From contig JXTC01000055.1 in NCBI GenBank assembly GCA_002914845.1, positions 62,001 through 126,000 of the forward strand: DNA of 64,000 nt, given 5' to 3'. Source of the stretch: Trema orientale (Eukaryota > Streptophyta > Magnoliopsida > Rosales > Cannabaceae). Every line of letters begins with the position of its first letter. Position 1 is the first letter of the stretch. Positions 51,687 through 61,575 of this stretch are shown in pieces. Below the pieces are notes generated by a model. The model did no database searches and was not told where the DNA came from. It was given only the letters and a program-made list of their open reading frames with translations. A program made the position numbers and the translations under genes.

Positions 51687-53353
51687 TGTTGGGAATATGC
51701 CCTAGAAAGTAGTTTCTTTGTTTGGCATTTTAAACAATGTTTATCGGATTTGAGTGTTATCTATTTGTTGTTAATAAATTCCATATTATGTCCCTATTAT
51801 ATACATATGATGGTTATATTTTCTATTATGCAAACATCTAAAAGTTTCCATGACTAATAATGAGTAATAAAGAATTGATCGTGTGAAGTGTTCACATGTG
51901 GGAGACTAAATTCTTTATTTCATTATGTCTAAATTAAAAGTTCACATTCTGTAAATAAAGATGGAATACTTTATTTTGCCATAGAATATAGTGTTGTCTA
52001 TTTCAACGGGATTGATGAAGTCTCCAATCATCGAAGTGTCTGACTTCGGATAGAAACACTAGTGCATTATAAGAAAGTTATAAGTGCATTGAACTGGACC
52101 AAGTGAAAATAGAATTTGAGGTTAAGTGCCGTAACTCAATATTCTATCTTTCACTAATCTAGCACTATTGCAAGATTACCTAAATCCTAGTGATTGTCGG
52201 ACTTGCTTTCATGAGTTTTATCTTTTTGACTTACTAAAAGACTAGTTCCGAATATATGGTTCGAACTCCGGTATCTTGGAAGATAAGATTTATGAATTGA
52301 CGAGAACGCCCTTCATGATTTGGACACCATGCATATAATGTCACTTTGAATTTTTGCAAGGACTTGGATAATAAAAAACCAGACGCCAGGTATTCACTTT
52401 GTGAAATTAACTGTGTTTGTATGGGCAGTTACAAACACCGTAGTCAATTATTATCCATTAGATGAAAAATGGCAACTCAAAGGTAAATATGTACTAGAAG
52501 GCTAATACGGTAATTTCACCTCACTACTACAGCATTGCATCGGGGGTATATTTGCAGGTATAGTATATGCTAAATGGATCAAGTTAATTAAAGTGTTAAT
52601 TAGCTTCACAGAAAATATATGATATTTAGTCTAAGAGTGCAATATTAGGCCTATAGTGGAGTGCCCCAATATTAATGGACAAGGCTCAATCATAATTAAG
52701 AGTTAATTATGATTATGGGTAGTTGGCCCATTAGAGCTTAGACTATTTGGATCCATAAGGTCCCCTGTCTAGCTCACACATAGCCCAATACTAATTGAAT
52801 GGTCAGTTGAGCCCAATAAGCCCATTAGGGTTTATATCTCTCTAATACTTAAGAGAAAAGTTCTCCTAAGCCTCTGTAGTAGAACCACAAGCCACCCATA
52901 GCACAGTAATTATGCTTGGCGTAAAACAGAGAGGAAAAGAGAGAGTGAGAGTGACGAGCCGTCGTGGGAAAAGTTCCGTGTTCGTTCATGGCCGCCGAGG
53001 GAGAGATACCCATAGCCGTAGATGTGCAGTCAAGGAGAAGGAAGAGCATCTTCCGGATCGTCTGCTCATCTCTCGTTGGGAATCAAGAAGGTACCCACAC
53101 ACTAGATCATTCAACGGATTTCGGAGAATAGATGGGAAGACTCAATGGTTATGAAGCAATTCCAGGTTTTATCTAAACCAAGGTCCATGAAATAATTTAT
53201 GTTAGATCAACGATCTTGTTTATTTTGTTTTGTAAAATTTCAAGAAAATTTTAAAATACCAATTCCGCTGCGTTCTTGATTTATTTACAAAACTGCGGAA
53301 ATCGTTTTCGGTAAAATCGTTTTTCGAAAATTTGTTTTTCGGAATTTCCAGCA
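51687..53353 (+). mobile_element. Solo LTR (family 1) nested in the second Tat element
   Basis: Starts TGTTGGGAATATGCCCTAGA and ends GGAATTTCCAGCA. The target duplication is atact (51682-51686) against atacc (53354-53358), with one mismatch. 1667 bp without pol or gag. It is the opposite-orientation partner of 4842-6259. It separates two parts of the antisense ORF. Confidence 0.85.
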
Positions 53354-53640
53354 ATACCTTGAGAGACTCTCTCTTTGATTCAGCAATTAAAAAGGACAGT
53401 CCTCTTTCTCGCATAATTTTCTCGTCTTTCGGAAGCATGAGCCTATAGCTAACATGGTCAACAATAGAGTCGTCTGATCTAAGAGAAGAGTCTGTTAGAA
53501 TCTCAAAGGTGATGTTGTCAAAAGTTTTCTGCCTCTTGGAATGCTCCAGCTCTATTTCAGTCAGCCGTTGAAAGGAAGACTCGGCATTGGATGTCAACGT
53601 GTCCTCATTGGATGGAGTTGGTATTGTTTTAATGTCTTTA
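53354..53640 (-). pseudogene. Antisense ORF of the second Tat element, upstream part
   Basis: A minus-strand reading beginning 'MTSNAESSFQRLTEIELEHS' (53597) and continuing to 'ERGLSFLIAESKRESLKV' at the solo LTR boundary. The reading beyond the boundary into the LTR is not part of the gene. The conserved N-terminal domain seen in the first element is not evident here, so only the later half may survive. Confidence 0.55.
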
Positions 53641-54035
53641 CTAGAACATTTCTTTCCAGCTCACCTAGCTAAACGATATGTCTTGCCTCTTCTGGTGAGT
53701 AATTAAGGAGGATTTAATAGCTAATTAGTAAGCAAATAATTATGATTTTGTAATTAATGTGAGAACTCAAAGGTCAAATTCTAATTTTGAGAGATAAAAT
53801 TCAAAATTGATGAGAGATATTTTGAAGATTTGAAATTTCAAAAAGGAAGAAGAAGGGGGGAATTATGTTCTTCAAGAATTAAGTAATTATGATGTCTTGT
53901 TTGGGAGTAGTAAATTTTGAATGTCAAGTGACCAAGAAATACAATAGGTGATCTACCTTCTACAGGAAGAGAAAAGACGGACTGAAATTTAAAGCAGAAG
54001 GAAATGTTACTCCTTAAGTTTGAGTAAACTTAACT

Positions 54036-54050
54036 GAGGAGTGGGGGGCT
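54036..54050 (+). other. Polypurine tract of the second Tat element
   Basis: 'gaggagtggggggc', three bases before the 3' LTR start (54054). Confidence 0.75.
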
Positions 54051-54053
54051 GAC

Positions 54054-54714
54054 TGTTAGGGTTGAATTTGAATCCTCTAAATTTTGGCCTCCACGTGTCT
54101 TTCTTAATCAGAAAAATAATGGTTGGGTATGTTTGAAAGTAATAATAGACTCGAGTCAGCTTAATTATGGATGACTGGATTTCACTCACCCTATTTAAGG
54201 ATGATTGGCTACAAAAAGATATATAAAAGGAATATATGATAGCTCAATTTATGGTAGATTTCAGTCATCCCAGATTTGAAGGAGTCTAATTTGTGGAAGT
54301 TTTTAAGGGGTTTTAGCCGTATAAGCAAGGGTTGACTCGACTCAGCCATACAAAAAGTGCCTAGTTGGACAGGTTGGATAAGGTAATTTCTATTTGAAAT
54401 CTTAATTAAGATGATTCAATCTCAATGTTCCTGATATCTTCGGAGTAAGTATCCCAATCTTATTCGGTTACTTGTTTTTAAATATTTTCTGATTATTATA
54501 AGAGTTTTACCATATTAAGATGCTATTTCTAAGTCTATAAATATGTGATGATTCTTTCAATTTTATTCATCCTACACTTTTCAGACTTGAGCGTCAGAGT
54601 CTCTTCTTTACAGGTACATCCGGTGGTTCAGAAAACTTCAGTAGATCTCCTTGGTTGTGGTGGCTCCGATGATCATTGGCCCTAATCAAGTAATTGTAGA
54701 ATTTGGCCTCTACA
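54054..54714 (+). repeat. 3' LTR of the second Tat element
   Basis: Begins TGTTAGGGTT, ends GGCCTCTACA, 661 bp. Partner of 47443-48166. Confidence 0.87.
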
Positions 54715-54719
54715 ATACT

Positions 54720-55560
54720 ATTGGTCATAGGCTGTATGAATGCTTTACCAAAGACAATGAAGATGATGATGGTAAAATTTCGAGGGGTCTTCATTATGTA
54801 ACTTGGCTAAAAGCAGCAATCTCTTGGGCTCGACATTCTCAGTCTAAAGAAGAGCAACGTAAATAATATGATAAGTTATATGCGGGTAAAAGGTATGCTC
54901 CTGTTTTTGACTTTGACCATGACGATAATTTTGATACAGAGGAACCTGCGCTAGACTCTGAAACTCGTCCTCATATTAGGGAGATTAGAGAATACGAGGA
55001 GGAGAAGGCTTTGGACAAGGCTTTAGAAGAGAGGAATAAGTCTGGGGAGATCTTAAGAGTTGGGGAAGAGTTGTGGCCTATGTCAGAGAATATTGGGACA
55101 AGTCCTACGGTTCAGCAATTGGTTGAATCGATGTGGATTAATATGATAAGGGCCTTGGTTGATCATTATGTGATGGAAACAAGCACTATTGTTACAGATA
55201 ATGTGTCTAGTTTGCCTGGGAATAATAGTGACAAATTTTTAATATTAGATAAGTCTATGGAGGTTCAATGGGGGGGTTGGTGTCGATTCTGATTCGCTGT
55301 CTGGGAGGTTCAATCATACAATGGGGGATTTAGAGTTAAGCGAGAATGTGAGACGATAATGCTTCTAAGGGTGTGGTTAGTGATAAGATTACTTCAAATG
55401 TCAATTTTCAGTCGAAAAAGAAGAGATGCTTGTGGGTGCTAGTAGGACTTTGGGCATAATTTTTCAAAAAGAGTTTCAATCTATTGCTCAAACCGATGCT
55501 GTTAGGAAAGCGTTAAACAATCGTCCACGACCAGTAAGAAGAAAAGCCCGTTGAAGAATG
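54720..55560 (+). pseudogene. LINE ORF1, C-terminal part
   Basis: 'IGHRLYECFTKDNEDDDGKI' with the His and last Cys of the knuckle, then 'HYVTWLKAAISWA', the family's 'YGSWLRA' block. A charged tail follows ('IREIREYEEEKALDKALEER'). Stops at about 54865 and beyond. Confidence 0.78.
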
Positions 55561-55858
55561 TTATTTCTAAAGCTAAGAGTCTACCGTGGCCTTATTAGAG
55601 TCCTAGGGTAGGGCATTTTCTCCAGATTACAAGTTCACCAAAGAAGAGAAGGCTACATCATAGTGTTACCAATAATGTGTCCTCTATGCCAACTATTACG
55701 GCAAAGCCTTTGTCAAAAGGGGCAAAGAGAAAGCTAGTGGAATCGGAGACTAATGAGGAGGATCAATTTTTGAAGAAAGGAAGAGCTTATGTGGAACCAA
55801 GTGTTGATGTGATGTTGACAAATATTTCGCATCTCCTGTGGAGCAGGAGGGCCGGTCT

Positions 55859-56560
55859 CAATGAGCTGCATGTGCTGGAATGTGCAGGGATTAGGAAATC
55901 CCGACACGGTTACAGCTCTTCATGATCTCATTATTAGAGTTTCAACAAGTTTAGTTTTCCTCTCCCAAACTAAATTTTGCTAATCTATGGGCATAAAGTA
56001 TTAGAAGAGAGGCAGATTTTGACAATATTTTAATTGTAGAGAGTGTGTGTAGGAGTGGTGGATTGATTTTGCTATAGAATAATGAGTGGAATGTGAATGT
56101 TTGTTCAATTTTAAGAGGTTATATTGATGTTGATATTCTTTCTCCCCGGGGGGAGGGGGGTTAAGAATGGCATTTTACGGGTTTTTATGGGAATCCTAAT
56201 GCCTCTGACAGAAAATTCTTTTGGGACCTTCTCCGTTGGTTAAACGGTATTAGTTTAAGACCTTGGGTTTGTGATGGTGATTTTAACGAGATTTCTTCTA
56301 CTTCAGAAAAGTTCGGTGGTTGTGATTGGCCAACATCATTTATTTTGAATTTTTGACTTTCTCTAGCAGATTATGAACTCAATGATCTTGGTTTCATTGG
56401 AACCATTATTACTTGGAACAATAAGCGAGATGGGTTAGCGAATATTCAGGAACGATTAGACCGCCATATTTATGATTAACTTTGAAGAAACTTGTTTCCG
56501 ATGGCAGAAGTGAAGCATCTTGATTTTTCACGATCGGATCAGAAACCTATTTTACTTCGA
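55859..56560 (+). pseudogene. LINE ORF2 endonuclease domain, decayed
   Basis: Opens with 'MSCMCWNVQGLGNPDTVTAL' and 'LVFLSQTK', the APE-type endonuclease start of plant LINE ORF2. Later 'GFYGNPNASDRKFFWDLLRW' and 'PWVCDGDFNEI' (the GDFN block, about 56275) and 'ERLDRHIYD' are spread over frames with several stops and frame slips. Confidence 0.75.
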
Positions 56561-56562
56561 GC

Positions 56563-57890
56563 ATGGGGAAAAAGTATGCTATTTTATGGCTCCAGGACAG
56601 AAATGGAGTTTGGAAAGAGAGTACTGAGGAGCTGGTCAAGATATTAGAAGAATATTTCAGAGATATTTTTCAGTTTACTTCTCCCTCTACAGAGGATCTC
56701 GAGATTGGTACTTGTCATATTACATCATCTTTATCATCTACAGATATAAAGACTCTTAATCGACCTTTTTTTGGTGATGAGGTAGAAAGGGCTCTTAGGA
56801 GTATGGGGGCAACAAAAGCTCCTAGGCCAGATGGATTTTAAGCAATCTTTTTTAAAAAACATTGGGATATAGTCGAACTTATTGTGACTCGTACAGTTTT
56901 TGAAGTTCTGAATAGTGAGAAATCTGTGTCTTCTGTCAATCATACAAACATTGTTCCTATTCCTAAGAAATCTAACCCTGTTTTGGTGGTTGACTATAGG
57001 CCGATTAGTCTTTGTAACATAGTTTACAAACTTGTAACAAAGACTATTGCAAACCGGTTGAAGCTTGTGTTATCAAACCTTATTACAGGGAATCAAAGTG
57101 CTTTTGTTCCGGATAGAGAGATCACAGATAATGTCGTCGCTGGTTTTGAGCTCTTCTATTCTTTAGGTAAGAAAAGTAATGGCAAGAAAGGCTTTATGGC
57201 CCTCAAATTAGATATGAGCAAAGCCTATAATAGGGTGGAGTAGAATTTTATTGTGAAGGTGATACCCATTAGGTATCTTTGATTTATGATTTCATTTTCA
57301 CTTCGAGGTTTTCTTTTTGTTTGAATGGAATTCCTCATGGTAATGTTATACCCTCTCGTGGTCTTAGGCAAGGTTGCTCTCTTTCGCCGTGTCTCTTTTT
57401 ACTTTGGGCGGAAGCCTTCTCAGCTTTGATAAAATCGAAGGAACGAACAGACTATCTGATGGGTCTGCAATGTGCCAGGGTTGGACCTCGAGTTAGCCAT
57501 TTATTTTTTATGGACAATTCTATTATTTTTTGTCGGGCTTTGCAAGGTGATTGTAAGACAATAAAGGTACCTTTGTGTACGTATGAACAAGCTTCGGGCC
57601 AAAAAATTAAACTGGAAAAGTCTGCTATCACATTTATTCTAAATGTTTGGAAGCCACTCATAAAGAGATTTTGGAGACTCTTAACCTTGGTAATGCTAAA
57701 CCTTGGTAGCAACATTCTCACGTTTTTGGAGATTAAGGACCGGGTTTGGAAGAGAATTAAAGGGTGGAAATGTGGGTTATTTTCTGCAAGAGGTAGGGCA
57801 ATTTTGGTTAAGGCCATTTTACAGGTAATTCCAAGTTACGTCATGAATACTTTTAAGGTTCCAGTCTCTTTTTGTGATGATCTTTAGTCT
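56563..57890 (+). pseudogene. LINE ORF2 reverse transcriptase, decayed
   Basis: 'ATKAPRPDGF' (KAPGPDG in relatives), 'YRPISLCNIVYKLVTKTIAN', 'QSAFVPDREITDN', 'FMALKLDMSKAYNRVEW'-like, 'RGLRQGCSLSPCLFLLWAEA', and the active-site block 'SHLFFMDNSIIFCRA'. Relatives carry FADD; the second Asp is Asn here. Breaks occur at 56841 and 57241. Confidence 0.85.
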
Positions 57891-57899
57891 ATGATGCTT

Positions 57900-58745
57900 C
57901 AATTCTAGTGGGGATCTTCGAATGAGAAACGTAAAATTGTTTGGATGAAGTGGGAAAAGCTTTGTCTTCCTAAAGGATTGGGAGGGCTTGGCTTCCGAGA
58001 TTTGGGTATCTTTAATCAATCTTTGGTGGCTGAGCAAGCATGGCGCCTCATTAATAATCCTGATTCGCCGGCGGCCCGTACTCTGAAAGGTAAATATTTT
58101 CGTGATAAGAGTTTTCTTTCGACTAGTTATAAGCCTAGCTCATCTTATTTATAGAATAGCATTCTTTGGGGTCATGAGCTCATTAGTACTAGGCGGAGAG
58201 TGCGTAATGGTAGGAAGACTAGATCTTTTGTTGATTTATGGTTACCGAGACCTGTTTCTTTTAGGCCTATTTCTTGTGGTTTTGATAGGGTAGTTGTCGC
58301 AGATCTTTTTGCTTTTCTGGGTGTATGGGATATTAGGAAATTAGAGGAAATTTTTTTGCCTATGGATAAAGATAATGTTATGGGAATTCCCCTCAACATC
58401 CAAGATAGAGAAGATAAAGTAATATGGCATTATGAGACTAATGGAGAGTACTCTGTTCGAAGTGGATATTGGTTTCTTTTTCGAAAATATATCTCACAGT
58501 GTGCTTCAATGTCTAATACTCTCACTGGCTGGTGGAAAGGGCTTTGGAAGTTGAGGATCCTGCCAAAGATTCATATTTTTGTCTGGCGTCTCTTTCATGA
58601 AGCCCTCTCTTTATGCTCGAATCTCCTGCATAGGCAGCTGAATGTTAATCCGTGGTGTTTGTTTTGTGGGACAGCAGAGTCTAGTTTGCATTCTCTGTTT
58701 TTTCGTTCTTTTGCGAGAAACTGTTGGAAAGCTTCAGGTCTTTAG
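57900..58745 (+). pseudogene. LINE ORF2 C-terminal region with zf-RVT domain
   Basis: 'WMKWEKLCLPKGLGGLGFRD' (about 57940), 'QAWRLI', then 'WHYETNGEYSVRSGYW' (about 58430), and the zf-RVT-type 'LRILPKIHIFVWRLFHEALS' with 'CLFCGTAESSLHSLFF', a Cys/His motif. Confidence 0.83.
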
Positions 58746-58763
58746 GATCAGATCAAACCGTGG

Positions 58764-59480
58764 TTGGTTAATGACGCTGTTGGTTGCCTGATTGGTGTTT
58801 TTGGTCAGATTTCTCGTGGGGAGTTCGAGTTGTTTTGTATTTTATGGTGTATTTGGACAAATCGTAATAAATGTGTTCATGTTGAGTTACATCAAAATTC
58901 AGACCTTTTATTAGTTTTGCTGCTTCTTACCTTCAAGAATTTCAGAATTCTAAAGGAGTTAATGCAGTGGTTCGGCTTGAAACAGTTGTGGAAGAAGTAA
59001 AATGGAGTGCACCTCCTTTGAGTGAAATTAAACTGAACACTAATGTGACTTATCACTAGGAAAACTCTTTTGTAGGCATTAGCGGTGTTTTTAGGAATCA
59101 GAATGGAGTTATGATCGCAACTTTTTCCAAACGTCTGTCTGGTCTTTGTTCAGTTGAGCTTGTTGAGCTGTTAGCAAGTAGGGAGGATTTGTCTTTTGCA
59201 ATCCAGCAATAAATTTCTGTGACCATGTTGGAGTGCGATGCTTTTAAGGGTGGTGAATGATCTGAAAGCTGTTTCACCACTCTTAGTCTCCCTTAATGCT
59301 TATCTTTTTTTAGATGTTTTGTCACTCTTATCTTTTGCTAGATGTGGCCCTTGTCATTTTGTTTTACAAGATGGCCCACTATTTAGTGAGGTTAGCGCAT
59401 TTAGAACCTGGTGATCATTTCTGGGTTTCTTATTTGCCTTTACCTATGGCTTCTGCTGTAATTCATGATTATCCTTGATT
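58764..59480 (+). pseudogene. LINE ORF2 terminal RNase H-like region
   Basis: 'FCILWCIWTNRNKCVH' (about 58835), then a weak RVT_3-type region, 'KLNTNVTYH' and 'ISGVFRNQNGVMIATFSK' (about 59030-59135), with stops and at least one frame slip. Confidence 0.65.
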
Positions 59481-59517
59481 AATATAAAGGCATGTTTTTT
59501 CTTAAAAAAAATGCTAA

Positions 59518-61575
59518 AATATCATATTAGGCTTCACATCTCCATTTGGTATGCCTTTTAGCACTGGCCCCTAAGAGCCAAGTTAGATTCAATTGCCAAA
59601 TAAAAGAATTAATAAATATATATAATTGAAATTTTCATTATTAAATGCAGTAAAGAGATTACTACAATTTATTTTTCAAAAAATTATATATATATAAATA
59701 TAAATATATATTGATATATAAAATTATACAAGGGAAGCCAAATACCTAATGGCGTGCACTTCCTTAGCCCATTAGTAGAACTGTAGAAGACTGTTTTCCT
59801 AGGTTTGTTTGGTTGCACGTGAACCATAATTGCCAATTTGATTTGATGATTTGCCGAACAGATATTAATTTCCTTATATTCGGGTTTTTTTTTTTTTTAA
59901 ATCCCTCACATTTGTACTTCTGATCATAGAAACGACGGATAAACTTCATAATTAGGATAGGCCACGTGATATATATATATATATTTATCAATAAAGAGAA
60001 CTTGGGTCGCTCACGACATATTATACGAATAAGTTATGTTGTAAGATAACTTTTTTTTTAAAAAAATGTTATCATGTCGTTCATGTTGTAGCAGAGTTCA
60101 ATTAAGCTACGCCAGAGACTAAGCAAACGAACAAGTCACAAATAAATTGTCTTACAAAACTTCTGTTTATATATTCCAATAAGAAACACCTGACTAAAGT
60201 TTAAATAAATTAGCCACATTGCTTAATTTCGGAACATCAAATTGGAGCCCAGTTTTTTCTTCACAGAGGATAAGCAGAAACTCTTGGTCACAGCAAGTAG
60301 TCTGTATACAATTATAAATTAAAAAAAATTTATCAAGTTGAATTTTCATATCCTTGATTATCAAATTAAGAATTGTTCATTAATTTGGTGAAAATATTGT
60401 GTCAACTCTAATGATTATATCCTATTGCAAACCACCTCTAGATCCATAGGAGAAGTAAATAAAAGACAAAAGAAGAAAAGTTGCGAAAGGTAAAGAATAA
60501 TATTAGTCACTTTTTCACAATCTATAATATATACTTTAATTAGTCATTCTGGCGTCTATATGCTTAAATCTTAATGAATTAAAAAAAGCCTAATTATGTA
60601 CAATGGGTTTTTGGCCCTCAAATATTGTTTTTGTCTTGATTTTGGGGGCTTATAATTTTGTTAATTTGCGATGTTTGATATAATAAAAGAGGGGAAGAGA
60701 AAAAAAAAAGAGACGAAAAACAATGTTTTAATTTTGTAAGATTTGCCTCTGCTTAGCTTAGTTAGAGATATACATCAGATGAGGACCGCTATCTACGGGG
60801 AAATTTAATTAATTAGTCAACTAATATTGTGCGGAATGATTAGTATAACATTAGACACCCAGCTTCAAAAATAATGGAAATAAATCTTCAAGCTGTTTTA
60901 ATTATTATTGTTTTTTATTTTCCTCATATCCATAGCGATATTGTTCACCAGTTGAATGAACATTGTATCAAAACCAAAATCGCACGACATACTGTAATAA
61001 GTCTTACCAATTTTATATTATATATATATATATATTTCAGAAAATATGAAAGATGTGAAAGTTTATTAGTTGCATGCGCGGCTAAATAATCTGATCTGAC
61101 AACGTCCAAAAACAAAGATAAATTATTAGGAGAATAATTATGACAGAAAATATGAATGTCGTTAGTTGGGAGAATATTCCTGAACACGTTAAATAATTTC
61201 ATTGCAAATAAAGGTACGAGAAAAGAGAGGAAAGGTACTTTTCGGGTAAAACGAAAATGAAAAATAAGAAGTCAAAAGAATTAGGTTGCTCTTGTCAAAT
61301 AATTAATAAATCAACCACAAAAAAAAAAAAGCCCTCCTATTTCAGATTTTTCTATTATATATTTTTTTCCTATTTTTCTGTTTCCTTTGGGTCATAGTAT
61401 TCCATTATTTTCTCGAAAAGGAAAAGTTCCAAGCCAGAAACATAAAATTCCAAAGAGGTCATACATGCTTTGGATAAAAAGAAAAAAAAAAAAAAAGAGA
61501 GAAATTACTTTCATATTAAGGCGTTAACAAAAATCAAACAAAAAAATTTAGTAAACCCAATTTATTTCTTTATGG
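59518..61575. other. Second copy of the duplicated spacer (right part)
   Basis: No gene. It is similar in order to 25375-28000: 'gtgaaccataattgccaa' (59819, against 25440), 'cacgacatattatacg' (60012, against 25637), 'ttaattaattagtcaactaatattgtgcgg' region (60805, against 26517), 'gaacacgttaaataatttcattgcaaat' region (61182, against 26964) and 'ttactttcatattaaggcgttaac' region (61506, against 27936). The DNA matching about 27430-27930 is missing. Confidence 0.75.

Larger units (their letters stand above)
47443..54714 (+). mobile_element. Second Tat-lineage element, internally deleted, inserted in LINE ORF1
   Basis: LTRs at 47443-48166 and 54054-54714 are close copies. The target duplication is gtact (47438-47442) against atact (54715-54719), with one mismatch. 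A primer-binding site follows the 5' LTR and a purine tract precedes the 3' LTR. Inside remain a short gag start, integrase, a tandem array, and antisense ORF pieces. Protease, RT and RNase H are absent: gag-like DNA (to about 48590) passes directly into pre-integrase sequence. A solo LTR is nested at 51687-53353. It could only have moved with proteins from a relative. Confidence 0.88.
54720..59510 (+). mobile_element. L1-type LINE, 3' part (ORF1 end, ORF2, A-tail)
   Basis: It resumes ORF1 in its CCHC-type knuckle and runs through ORF2 to 'taatataaagg' and a short A-run (59504-59510). The probable 8-bp target duplication aatgctaa shares bases with the A-tail. Counting both parts but not the insertion, the LINE is about 5.6 kb, close to full length for plant L1. 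Multiple stops make it inactive. Confidence 0.85.

Noticed and set aside
53220..53353. Extension of the antisense ORF (53220-53597) into the solo LTR
   Set aside because: The final 44 codons come from LTR DNA after the nested insertion boundary at 53353.
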